Shown in pieces: positions 33,728-42,190 of a DNA stretch of 64,000 nt; position 1 is the first letter of the stretch, and every line of letters begins with the position of its first letter. The notes under the pieces are model-generated. The model saw only the letters and a program-made list of their open reading frames with translations, ran no database searches and was not told the DNA's origin. The translations under genes were made by a program, and so were the position numbers. This DNA comes from Actinobacillus sp. (GTDB lineage: Bacteria > Pseudomonadota > Gammaproteobacteria > Enterobacterales > Pasteurellaceae): contig JAHHQY010000003.1 in assembly GCA_020026115.1 (NCBI GenBank), positions 1 through 64,000 on the forward strand, read 5' to 3'.

Positions 33728-34555
33728 CTACTCAAAATTTTCTATTGGTGTTTCCCATAAAGCGCAGCCTAAAGCCATAAGGGAAAAGGGTTGTGAAACA
33801 TCTTGCCAATGAACGGGCATTTGCGCTAAAGCTGGGCTGTCTTTTTCACCGAAAAATAAAACTTTTTCTGCTTTGATGTCATATTTTTCGCAAAACTCTT
33901 GATAAAGACTTAAAGCGTCGCCTTGATTTTTTTGTAAAATTAAGCATTTCATGGGTTGTTCAAGAAAAGCCAGTGCGAAATCTTGAGTTTGGTATAAACA
34001 AAGCACGTTATATAAATGTGGCGAACGTTCTTCTTTCGGTAAAAGATAGGCAAAAGCATAATGCAAAACATTGCTGGCACAATCTAATACATCGAGTTTA
34101 AAGGGCTGAAAACTTGCGCGATATTCACGGGCAAGAGATTTCACGATAGCAAAAAGATCAATGCGAATGCCTTTATTATGAGGTAAATCGGCCATAATAA
34201 AATCAAACCACACATCATCTAAGGGAACGGGTAAATCATTTTTTAACGCCAACATACATTGCATTTCCGCCTCTCTTGCTTGAGTTGTGGGCGGAAAAAT
34301 TAAAGTTCGATGTAATAACTTATGCGGTAAAATTGCGGTAATAAATTTAAGTTTAGGCGTTTTTTTTATTTTTAAACTAGAACAAATAGCACGTTGTAAT
34401 TCCGCCAAACTAGGGTTGAAACTGCTATAAAAATGGCATTGTTCGCTTGGGTCTAGCCAGGCAAAATGCCAGTGCATTTTTTCACTCGCACCGAAAATTT
34501 GTGGCATTTTCCAAACACCAATTTGTAAGGTCGGCTTTTTATGTATACTTAACAT
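33728..34555 (-). CDS. comA: Competence protein ComA (PilM/HofM-type)
   Basis: A 275-residue cytoplasmic actin-like protein of the PilM family, the first gene of the com operon. Order (divergent from ponA) and length (H. influenzae ComA is about 265) identify it more than any single motif. The central FPPTTQAREAEMQCMLALKN region corresponds to the PilM subdomain. AAAGG lies just before the ATG. A CRP-S-like site lies about 150 bases upstream, over the ponA start. A repeat copy is inside at 34487-34495. Confidence 0.85.
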   Translation of the reverse strand: MLSIHKKPTLQIGVWKMPQIFGASEKMHWHFAWLDPSEQCHFYSSFNPSLAELQRAICSSLKIKKTPKLKFITAILPHKLLHRTLIFPPTTQAREAEMQCMLALKNDLPVPLDDVWFDFIMADLPHNKGIRIDLFAIVKSLAREYRASFQPFKLDVLDCASNVLHYAFAYLLPKEERSPHLYNVLCLYQTQDFALAFLEQPMKCLILQKNQGDALSLYQEFCEKYDIKAEKVLFFGEKDSPALAQMPVHWQDVSQPFSLMALGCALWETPIENFE

Positions 34556-34700
34556 CCTTTAAACTCCCTATCTTGATATGAAAAAAAAGCTAATTTGGTT
34601 AAAAAGTCATTTCCCCCTTTAGATTTAGGCTGTGAAACTTTATACTTAGGCGCTGATTTTGAAGAATTTGATATTTACTGCACGACACAAGAGAGAAATT

Positions 34701-34716
34701 TACGATGCGGATCGCA
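34701..34716 (-). promoter_or_regulatory. CRP-S-like competence site upstream of comA
   Basis: On the minus strand the 16-mer TGCGATCCGCATCGTA matches the Pasteurellaceae CRP-S core TGCGA-N6-TCGCA at 9 of 10 fixed positions, preceded by TTT. Its centre (34708.5) lies about 42 bases before the start predicted from a -10-like TAAATA (34677-34672), the class II position. CRP-S sites need Sxy and mark the competence regulon. The site overlaps the ponA start codon (34705). Confidence 0.65.
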
Positions 34717-37350
34717 AAACTGATTTTAAGTAGCGTATTAACGCTCATATTCCTAGGTAGCATAGCGGGAGCCATTCTTTTTTATGAAATAAAAAAAGAT
34801 TTGCCCGATGTTGAAAGTTTAAAAACGGTGGAATTAAAGCAACCTATGCAAATTTTTACCGCCGATCATCAATTAATTGGTGAAATTGGCGAACAACGCC
34901 GTATTCCCGTGCCTTTGGAAGATATTCCTAAAGGTTTAATTGACGCGCTTATTGCAACGGAAGATAGCCGTTTTTATGAGCATTTTGGTTTAGACCCCGT
35001 GGGGATTATGCGCGCTCTTAGCGTGGCTATTGCTCAAGGTGGGGCAAGACAAGGGGCGAGTACCATTACTCAGCAAGTGGCGCGAAATTTCTTTTTAACG
35101 CGAGAAAAAACCTTAATTCGTAAAGTGAAAGAAGCTATTTTAGCGATAGAAATTGAGCAACATTTAACAAAAGATGAAATTTTAAATTTATATTTAAATA
35201 AAATTTATTTAGGAAATCGTGCATACGGGGTAGCCGCAGCCGCTCAAACTTATTTTGGTAAGAAATTAAATCAACTGACTTTATCTGAAATGGCGGTGAT
35301 AGCCGGTTTACCTAAAGCACCTTCCACTTTAAACCCAGTTTATTCGGTAAAACGTGCAGAAGAACGCCGTAATGTGGTGTTGGGTCGAATGCTAGAAATG
35401 AATTTTATTGATAAAGCCCAGTACGAACAGGCGAAAGCTGAGCCGATTATGTCTCATTATCATGGCGTGAAACTGGCTTTCCACGCTGATTATGTCAGCG
35501 AAATGGTACGCCAAGAAATGGTGAAACAATTCGGTGAAGAAGAGGCCTATACAAAAGGTTATAAAGTTTATACGACCATTTTATCGAAGGATCAAAAAGC
35601 GGCACAAAACGCCGTTCGCGAAAATTTAATTGCTTATGATATGCGCCATGGTTATCGCAAACCGGCTTATTTATGGAAAGAAAATGAAACGCCATGGAGC
35701 GAAAATAAAATTCAAAATTATTTAAAAGGTCTATACAATGCCACCCCATTTGTTCCTGCGGGCGTTTTAGCAAAACAGGCGGATGAGAGCTTGTTATTGT
35801 TATTAGCCAATGGCGAAAAAGTGACGCTAAATAAATCCGCTCAAGCTTGGGCGAAAAAGCATAAGCCTCAAGTGGGCGATTTAATTTGGATTCGTCAAGT
35901 AAAAGGCAATTGGCAATTAGGACAAATACCTGAGGCGAATTCTGCGTTAGTGTCATTAAATAGTGATGATGGGGCTATTGAAGCTTTAGTTGGTGGTTTT
36001 AGTTTTTCACAAAGTAAATTTAACCGCGCAACCCAAGCTTTAGTGCAAGTCGGCTCGGTGATTAAGCCCTTTATTTATGCGGCAGCCTTTGATCGTGGTT
36101 TAACCTTGGCGACGTTATTGCAAGACAGCCCATTGATTTTAAAACAAGAAGGGCAAGCAGACTGGCGTCCGCTTAACTCGCCAAATCGCTTTGATGGCCC
36201 AATGCGTATTCGTAAAGGATTAGGGCTGTCTAAAAATATGATTGCAATTCGTACGATAAAAATGGCGGGCATTCCTTTTACAGGGGAATTTTTGCAACGC
36301 TTTGGTTTTAAACCTAATCAATATTTTGCCAGTGCGTCTTTAGCTTTAGGTACGGCTTCTTTTACGCCTTTAGAGTTGGCGCGCGCTTATGCCGTCTTGG
36401 ATAATGGAGGTTTTTTAATTGATCCTTATTTAATTGCCAAAATTGAAGATAATAACGGCAATGAAATTTTTAGCGCTCAACCAAAATTAGCTTGTCCAAC
36501 GTGCGATAACATTCCCGTTATTTATGATGAAACGCAAAAAATTGATGCATTACAAGAAGATACTGCAAATAGCGAGATTATCGATGACGAAGGCGTGCAA
36601 GCTGGAAATGCCATTCAAGACTTAAATGATGGGCAAGATATTAAAGATATTACGCCTGTTGATGACGAAATGGTCGAGCAAGGTGCTTTACGAACCTTGC
36701 AGTTACAAGGCTTGAAAGCGTTAGATCCTTATTCCGCGAATTTTATGCAAGAAGCACAAGCAAAAAATAAAGCAGAGCTTCAAAAAGCGCAAGAAGAAGC
36801 AAGTCAATATGCCCCACGCGTTTTAGATGGCGGGGTTGCTTTCCTATTGCGTAGTGCATTAAATACAGCAATATATGGGGAAACGGGGCAAAATTGGTTA
36901 GGAACAAGCTGGCGTATTCGTCAAAGCATTAAACGCAGTGATTTAGCGGGTAAAACGGGAACAACCAACCAAAACAAAGTTGCTTGGTATGCAGGATTTG
37001 GTGCTAATATTACCACTGCAATTTATATTGGTTTTGATAATAATGCTCGCAATTTAGGACGTGGCGAATACGGCGCAAGTGCAGCGATGCCAGCTTGGGT
37101 TGAGTATATGAAAACGGCCTTAAAAGATGTGCCAGAACGTCAACTACCTTTGCCAAGTAATATTATTACACGTCAAATCGATCCTGAGTCAGGGCTTCTT
37201 GCCTCACCAGGAGAAAAAGGGTTACGCGAATACTTTATTAAAGGAACAGAACCTAAACGTATTTTTGTACCGCAAAATCGAGGTTATTTACCTTCAATGA
37301 GTACAGAGCCTGATACAAGCAATTCTTTGCAACAAGAAGAATTATTTTAA
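34705..37350 (+). CDS. ponA: Penicillin-binding protein 1A
   Basis: An 881-residue bifunctional class A PBP for peptidoglycan synthesis. A signal anchor (residues 5-27) is followed by the GT51 transglycosylase with catalytic Glu in ATEDSRFYEHFG and the QGASTITQQVARN block. An OB-like insert lies between the domains. The transpeptidase motifs are SxxK (GSVIKPF), SxN (SKNMIA) and KTGT. The ATG at 34705 has GAGAGAAA upstream. Divergent from comA, as in Haemophilus. Confidence 0.96.
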   Translation: MRIAKLILSSVLTLIFLGSIAGAILFYEIKKDLPDVESLKTVELKQPMQIFTADHQLIGEIGEQRRIPVPLEDIPKGLIDALIATEDSRFYEHFGLDPVGIMRALSVAIAQGGARQGASTITQQVARNFFLTREKTLIRKVKEAILAIEIEQHLTKDEILNLYLNKIYLGNRAYGVAAAAQTYFGKKLNQLTLSEMAVIAGLPKAPSTLNPVYSVKRAEERRNVVLGRMLEMNFIDKAQYEQAKAEPIMSHYHGVKLAFHADYVSEMVRQEMVKQFGEEEAYTKGYKVYTTILSKDQKAAQNAVRENLIAYDMRHGYRKPAYLWKENETPWSENKIQNYLKGLYNATPFVPAGVLAKQADESLLLLLANGEKVTLNKSAQAWAKKHKPQVGDLIWIRQVKGNWQLGQIPEANSALVSLNSDDGAIEALVGGFSFSQSKFNRATQALVQVGSVIKPFIYAAAFDRGLTLATLLQDSPLILKQEGQADWRPLNSPNRFDGPMRIRKGLGLSKNMIAIRTIKMAGIPFTGEFLQRFGFKPNQYFASASLALGTASFTPLELARAYAVLDNGGFLIDPYLIAKIEDNNGNEIFSAQPKLACPTCDNIPVIYDETQKIDALQEDTANSEIIDDEGVQAGNAIQDLNDGQDIKDITPVDDEMVEQGALRTLQLQGLKALDPYSANFMQEAQAKNKAELQKAQEEASQYAPRVLDGGVAFLLRSALNTAIYGETGQNWLGTSWRIRQSIKRSDLAGKTGTTNQNKVAWYAGFGANITTAIYIGFDNNARNLGRGEYGASAAMPAWVEYMKTALKDVPERQLPLPSNIITRQIDPESGLLASPGEKGLREYFIKGTEPKRIFVPQNRGYLPSMSTEPDTSNSLQQEELF

Positions 37351-37354
37351 ACAC

Positions 37355-37391
37355 CTCGCACCGCTTTAGCGGTGCCTTTATTTTTTAACAA
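37355..37391 (+). terminator. ponA terminator
   Basis: GCACCGCT / AGCGGTGC stem with a short loop is followed by TTTATTTTTTT. Its left arm begins CTCGCACCG but continues CTTT instead of AAAA, so it is not a copy of the dispersed repeat. Confidence 0.75.
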
Positions 37392-37401
37392 AAGGAAACT
37401 T

Positions 37402-38247
37402 ATGCTAAGTTATCGCCACAGTTTTCACGCAGGCAATCATGCCGACGTGCTAAAACATATTGTTTTAATGTTAACCATTGAAAGTTTACAGCAAAAAGAA
37501 AAAGGCTTTTATTATTTAGATACGCACGCAGGCGTGGGCTTATATCGTTTAATGAGTGCAGAAGCGCAAAAAAATGCTGAATTTGATACAGGTATTGGGA
37601 AACTTTGGGATCGCCAAGATTTACCGAAAGATGTGCAAAAATATGTAGATATGATTAAAAAAATTAATCATAACAAACCGCAATTACGTGAATATGCAGG
37701 TTCACCGCTTATCGCTGCAGAAATGTTAAGAGCGCAAGATCGTGCATTATTAACAGAATTGCACCCAAGCGATTACCCATTATTACGTCAAAATTTTCGT
37801 CATTACAAAAATGTCACCACGAAACGAGATAATGGTTTTCAGCAAGTAAAAGCCACCTTACCGCCGAAAGAGCGTCGAGGCTTAGTGTTAATTGATCCGC
37901 CATATGAACTTAAAGAAGATTATCAGTTGGTGGTAAAAGCCATTGAAGAAGGGTATAAACGTTTCGCAACGGGCGTTTACGCGATTTGGTATCCTGTGGT
38001 GCGCCGTTCTTATATTAAACATATGGTGAAAGCCTTAGAAGAAACCGGCATTCGCAAAATTTTACAAATCGAATTAGCGGTTCGTCCCGATACCGACCAA
38101 CGCGGTATGACAGCAAGCGGAATGATTGTCATCAATCCACCTTGGCAGTTAGAAAAACAAATGAAAGATATTTTACCTTACTTAAATAAAACCTTAACGC
38201 CAGAAGGCACAGGAAGCTGGAAAGTCAGTTGGATTACGCCAGAGTAA
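37402..38247 (+). CDS. rlmJ: 23S rRNA (adenine-2030-N6)-methyltransferase RlmJ
   Basis: A 281-residue enzyme that methylates A2030 of 23S rRNA; E. coli has 280. The start MLSYRHSFHAGNHADVLKH and the catalytic N6-methyltransferase motif LVLIDPPYE are diagnostic. The ATG at 37402 has AAAGGAAA upstream. The ponA-rlmJ (HI0440-HI0441) order is that of Haemophilus. Confidence 0.95.
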   Translation: MLSYRHSFHAGNHADVLKHIVLMLTIESLQQKEKGFYYLDTHAGVGLYRLMSAEAQKNAEFDTGIGKLWDRQDLPKDVQKYVDMIKKINHNKPQLREYAGSPLIAAEMLRAQDRALLTELHPSDYPLLRQNFRHYKNVTTKRDNGFQQVKATLPPKERRGLVLIDPPYELKEDYQLVVKAIEEGYKRFATGVYAIWYPVVRRSYIKHMVKALEETGIRKILQIELAVRPDTDQRGMTASGMIVINPPWQLEKQMKDILPYLNKTLTPEGTGSWKVSWITPE

Positions 38248-38272
38248 GAAAGTATTTAAAGGGAAACGGTTT

Positions 38273-38281
38273 CGCACCGAA
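38273..38281 (+). repeat. Single copy of the CGCACCGAA repeat
   Basis: TTCGCACCGAAAAAAAG lies just upstream of a separate terminator after rlmJ. Confidence 0.6.
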
Positions 38282-38296
38282 AAAAAGCCCTCACTT

Positions 38297-38326
38297 AAGG
38301 ACGCAAGTCTTGCGTCCGTTTTTTCC
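38297..38326 (+). terminator. rlmJ terminator
   Basis: GGACGCAA / TTGCGTCC with a 3-base loop is followed by GTTTTTT. Confidence 0.85.
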
Positions 38327-38377
38327 TAATAAATCTCGTCTATTTAAAATCAACGAATTGAATTTTAGAGCATTAAA

Positions 38378-39691
38378 ATGAGTATTTTTACATCAATTAT
38401 TATTATCGGATTACTTATTTCCATTAGTGCGGTTATTTCATCGGCGGAAATCTCTTTAGCCGGCGCCCGTAAAATGAAATTACAAGCCTTGGCAAATGAA
38501 GGTAATGAACGCGCAAAAGAAGTTTTAGCCTTGCAATCATCACCAGGGCGATTTATTACGGTGGTGCAAATTGGCTTAAATATGGTGGCGATTTTAGCCG
38601 GGGTGATTGGTGAAAGCACCTTAACGCCTTTTTTTGAACAACTATTTACGCCTTATATGAGCGCTAAAATGGCGCAAAATTGTGGCAGTTGGCTTTCCTT
38701 TATTTTAGTGACCACCAGTTTTATTTTGCTGGCGGATTTAATTCCTAAACGCATTGCCATGAGTTACCCTGAGCCAACCTCTTTGCGTACTGTGCGTATT
38801 ATGCAAGTGAGCATTTTTTTATTAAAACCTATCGTGTGGGTTTTAGATAGTATTGCAAATGGCTTTTTTAAACTTTTCCATATTTCAACGGTACGCGAAG
38901 AAAATTTAACTTCAGAAGATATTGTTGCATTAGTAGGCGCAGGCGCAAAAGCGGGGGTGGTGAAAGAGCAAGAACAATATTTAATTGAAAATATTTTCGA
39001 TATGCAAGAGCGCACGGTCACCTCGTCAATGACAACCCGTGAAAGTATTGTGTTTTTAGAACGCCATTTTACGCGCGAACAAGTCATTACAACCATTAAA
39101 AACAATCCCCATCCGAAAGTGCTGATTTGCGATCAAAATGTGGATAACATTTTAGGTTATGTGGATACGCACAATTTATTGACCTATTATTTGCAATCGG
39201 AAGATACCTCACTGGTCGATCCTACGTTATTGCGTAAAGTTTTATTTATTCCTGACACGCTTTCTTTATATGAAGTGTTAGAAATTTTTAAATCGGCAGG
39301 GGATGATTTTGCCGTGATTGTGAATGAATATGCTTTGGTTGTGGGCATTATTACCTTAAAAGATGTAATGAATATTGTGATGGGGGAATTGGTTTCCAAC
39401 GAAGAAGAGCAGATCGTACGCCGTAATGAAAACTCTTGGTTAATTGATGGTGCAACGCCACTTGAAGATGTGATGCGCGCTTTAGATATTGATAGTTTCC
39501 CACATCATGAAAATTATGAAACCATTGCGGGCTTTATGATGTATAGCCTTCGCAAAATACCAAAGAAAACGGATTTCGTTTTATATGACCGTTATAAATT
39601 TGAAATTATCGATACGGATAATTTTAAAATTGATCAATTGATGGTGTCTTTGCGTGAAGATGTTTTAGAGCCAAATAAACCAAACCAATAA
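38378..39691 (+). CDS. paeA: CNNM/CBS-domain transporter PaeA (YtfL)
   Basis: A 437-residue protein closely following E. coli YtfL, which exports cadaverine and putrescine. An N-terminal CNNM/DUF21 membrane domain starts with SAEISLAGARKMKLQ. A CBS pair follows (TTRESIVFLER and DDFAVIVNEYALVVGIITLKDV), then the C-terminal CorC_HlyC domain with ENSWLIDGATPLEDVMRALDID. An older name is hemolysin-like protein (TlyC family). Monocistronic. Confidence 0.88.
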   Translation: MSIFTSIIIIGLLISISAVISSAEISLAGARKMKLQALANEGNERAKEVLALQSSPGRFITVVQIGLNMVAILAGVIGESTLTPFFEQLFTPYMSAKMAQNCGSWLSFILVTTSFILLADLIPKRIAMSYPEPTSLRTVRIMQVSIFLLKPIVWVLDSIANGFFKLFHISTVREENLTSEDIVALVGAGAKAGVVKEQEQYLIENIFDMQERTVTSSMTTRESIVFLERHFTREQVITTIKNNPHPKVLICDQNVDNILGYVDTHNLLTYYLQSEDTSLVDPTLLRKVLFIPDTLSLYEVLEIFKSAGDDFAVIVNEYALVVGIITLKDVMNIVMGELVSNEEEQIVRRNENSWLIDGATPLEDVMRALDIDSFPHHENYETIAGFMMYSLRKIPKKTDFVLYDRYKFEIIDTDNFKIDQLMVSLREDVLEPNKPNQ

Positions 39692-39703
39692 GAGATAAAA
39701 AGT

Positions 39704-39742
39704 CACTCGCGCTGAAAAAAAGTCAAATTTTCGGTGCGAGTG
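39704..39742. terminator. Inverted repeat pair after paeA
   Basis: CACTCGCGCTGAAAAA (from 39704) faces TTTTCGGTGCGAGTG (to 39742), followed by a long T run. The left arm carries a CGCGCTGAA variant. The stem keeps pairing through G-T matches in RNA. Confidence 0.75.
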
Positions 39743-39771
39743 ATTTTTTTTTGTTAAATGAAAGAAAAAAA

Positions 39772-39814
39772 TGTGCTTAATATCACATTTTTTTCTTTAT
39801 GTATTCACTATAAT
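39772..39814 (+). promoter_or_regulatory. CRP site and -10 of maeB
   Basis: TGTGCTTAATATCACA (39772-39787) has one mismatch to TGTGA-N6-TCACA. TATAAT at 39809-39814 puts the start near 39821 and the CRP centre at about -41.5, the class II position. Confidence 0.65.
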
Positions 39815-39857
39815 GCCGAAACGTATTTGTTAAAAGAAGAACAAAGAGGATGTCAAA

Positions 39858-42119
39858 ATGGATAAAAAATTACGTCAAGCGGCATTAGATTTTCATGAAT
39901 TTCCTGTTCCAGGAAAAATTGCCGTCACACCAACCAAACCTTTAGCTACACAACGTGATTTAGCTTTAGCATACTCGCCAGGTGTTGCAGAACCATGTTT
40001 AGCCATTCAAAAAAATCCTTTAGATGCCTATAAATATACTGCAAAAGGTAATTTAGTTGCGGTAATTTCTAACGGTACCGCCGTGTTAGGTTTAGGAAAT
40101 ATTGGCGCACTGGCAGGTAAACCTGTTATGGAAGGTAAAGGCGTATTATTTAAAAAATTCGCAGGCATCGATGTTTTCGATTTAGAAGTCAACCAATTAG
40201 ACCCAGATAAATTTATTGACGTGGTCAGTGCGCTAGAACCAACATTTGGTGGCATTAACTTAGAAGATATTAAAGCGCCAGAATGTTTTTATATTGAGAA
40301 AAAACTTCGCGAAAAAATGAATATTCCAGTGTTCCATGATGACCAACATGGGACAGCAATTATTTCCGCAGCGGCTGTTTTAAACGGTTTGCGCATTGTG
40401 AATAAAGATATTAGCCAAGTAAAACTCGTTGCCTCAGGCGCAGGTGCGGCAGCCATTGCTTGCTTAAATTTATTAGTTTCTTTAGGTATGACTCGAGAAA
40501 ATATCACAGTGTGCGATACAAAAGGGGTAATTTATAAAGGCCGTGATGAAAAAATGCCTGAAAGCAAAGCCCTTTATGCCATTGATGATAATGGCAATCG
40601 TAGTTTAGCCGATGCCATTGATGGGGCGGATATTTTCCTTGGCTGTTCAGTTGCCGGTGCTTTAACGCAAGATATGGTAAAAAGCATGGCACGCGACCCA
40701 TTAATTTTAGCTTTGGCAAATCCAGAGCCTGAAATTTTACCGCCTTTAGCGAAAGAAGTGCGTCCTGATGCCATTGTTTGTACAGGACGTTCAGATTTCC
40801 CTAACCAAGTGAATAACGTACTTTGTTTCCCATTTATTTTCCGTGGCGCATTAGATGTAAGCGCAAGCACCATTAACGAAGAAATGAAACAAGCGGCGGT
40901 TCATGCTATTGCAGATTTAGCTTTAGCGGAACAAACAGAAGAAACAAGTTCGGCTTATGGCGATGAAAATCCAAAATTTGGCCCAGAATATATTATTCCG
41001 CGTCCATTTGACCCACGTTTAATTGTGAAAATTGCACCAGCAGTTGCGCAAGCGGCCATGGATACTGGGGTTGCAAAACGTCCAATTGAAGATATGAATG
41101 AATACATTGAACGCTTAACGCAGTTTGTGTATCAAACCAATCTCTTTATGAAACCGGTCTTTACAAAAGCGAAAGAAGTGAAAAAACGCGTGATTTTAAC
41201 CGATGGTGAAGAACGCCGTATTTTACATGCCGTGCAAGAATGCGCGACCTTAGAAATTGCAATGCCTGTTTTATTAGGACGTACTAGAATTATTTTAGAT
41301 AAAATTCAACAGCTTGGCCTACAAATCGAAGAAGGCAAAGATTTTGAAATTATTGATATTGAAAATAACCCATACTTTGAAGAATGCTGGCAAGGTTATT
41401 ATAAAAAATTAAACCGTAGCGGTATGACCGTGTCTGGGGCAAAACGTAAAATGATGCAAAATCCAACGGCCTTAGGTACACAATTACTTGAATTGGGCAA
41501 AGCTGACGCGATGTTGTGCGGGTTAGTTGGGCCATTTGGGTCACATTTATCCGCAATTGAAGAAATTAACGGTAAAGCCAATAATATTATGGCAACGCTT
41601 AATGGGGTGATTTCGCCTAATCAAAACCTCTTTATTGCCGATAGTTTTGTTAACGAAAATCCAACGGCACAAGAAATTGCCGATATTGCGATTATGTCCG
41701 CCCATGAATTGCAGAATTTTGGTATTGAACCACAAATTGCTTTGGTTTCTCATTCTAATTTCGGCACCATTAAAGACGCCAATGCACGAAAAATGCGCGA
41801 AGCATTACAATTAGTGCGTGAGCAAGCGCCAGATTTAATTATTGATGGGGAAATGCATTGTGACGTGGCTTTACAACCAGACATTCGCAAAGAAATTATG
41901 CCAGATAGCCCGTTAAAAGGTTCGGCAAATTTATTGATTATGCCAACAATGCAATCTGCTCGCATTAGCCTTAACTTACTTCAAGGTATCGCAGCAGGTT
42001 CAACAGTTGGGCCAGTTTTGATGGGAACGAAAAAATCGGCTCATATTTTAACGCCAGTATCTTCTGTTCGTCGCATTATCAATATGATTGCTATTGCCGC
42101 GGCAAAAGCGCAAGATTAG
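39858..42119 (+). CDS. maeB: NADP-dependent malic enzyme
   Basis: A 753-residue hybrid enzyme. The N-terminal 430 residues are the malic enzyme (LAYSPGVAEPC; FHDDQHGTAIISAAA; NAD(P)-binding VASGAGAAAIACL). The C-terminal 320 residues form a phosphotransacetylase-like regulatory domain (ILTDGEERRILHAVQE). It converts malate to pyruvate with NADPH formation. Length matches E. coli MaeB (759). GAGGA lies upstream; CRP activation is predicted. Confidence 0.96.
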   Translation: MDKKLRQAALDFHEFPVPGKIAVTPTKPLATQRDLALAYSPGVAEPCLAIQKNPLDAYKYTAKGNLVAVISNGTAVLGLGNIGALAGKPVMEGKGVLFKKFAGIDVFDLEVNQLDPDKFIDVVSALEPTFGGINLEDIKAPECFYIEKKLREKMNIPVFHDDQHGTAIISAAAVLNGLRIVNKDISQVKLVASGAGAAAIACLNLLVSLGMTRENITVCDTKGVIYKGRDEKMPESKALYAIDDNGNRSLADAIDGADIFLGCSVAGALTQDMVKSMARDPLILALANPEPEILPPLAKEVRPDAIVCTGRSDFPNQVNNVLCFPFIFRGALDVSASTINEEMKQAAVHAIADLALAEQTEETSSAYGDENPKFGPEYIIPRPFDPRLIVKIAPAVAQAAMDTGVAKRPIEDMNEYIERLTQFVYQTNLFMKPVFTKAKEVKKRVILTDGEERRILHAVQECATLEIAMPVLLGRTRIILDKIQQLGLQIEEGKDFEIIDIENNPYFEECWQGYYKKLNRSGMTVSGAKRKMMQNPTALGTQLLELGKADAMLCGLVGPFGSHLSAIEEINGKANNIMATLNGVISPNQNLFIADSFVNENPTAQEIADIAIMSAHELQNFGIEPQIALVSHSNFGTIKDANARKMREALQLVREQAPDLIIDGEMHCDVALQPDIRKEIMPDSPLKGSANLLIMPTMQSARISLNLLQGIAAGSTVGPVLMGTKKSAHILTPVSSVRRIINMIAIAAAKAQD

Positions 42120-42146
42120 TTTTCACTGCGCCTTAGTTGAAAAAAA

Positions 42147-42183
42147 GCTCGCGCCGAAAAAAAGTCAACTTTTCGGTGCGAGC
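42147..42183. terminator. Inverted repeat pair between maeB and the ABC exporter gene
   Basis: GCTCGCGCCGAAAA (42147-42160) faces TTTTCGGTGCGAGC (42170-42183) between two convergent genes. It occupies most of the gap and is probably a shared terminator. Confidence 0.78.
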
Positions 42184-42190
42184 TTTATTT

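Noticed and set aside
35495..35956. Long minus-strand frame inside ponA (153 codons) and similar frames inside tatB, trmB, mutase and lysS
   Set aside because: These lie opposite strongly conserved genes, have no ribosome sites and no recognisable protein features. They are shadows of the coding strand.
37355..37375. CTCGCACCG...CGGTGC after ponA as another repeat pair
   Set aside because: The core is followed by CTTT, not AAAA, and the right arm is GCGGTGC. It is only a terminator sharing a few bases with the motif.
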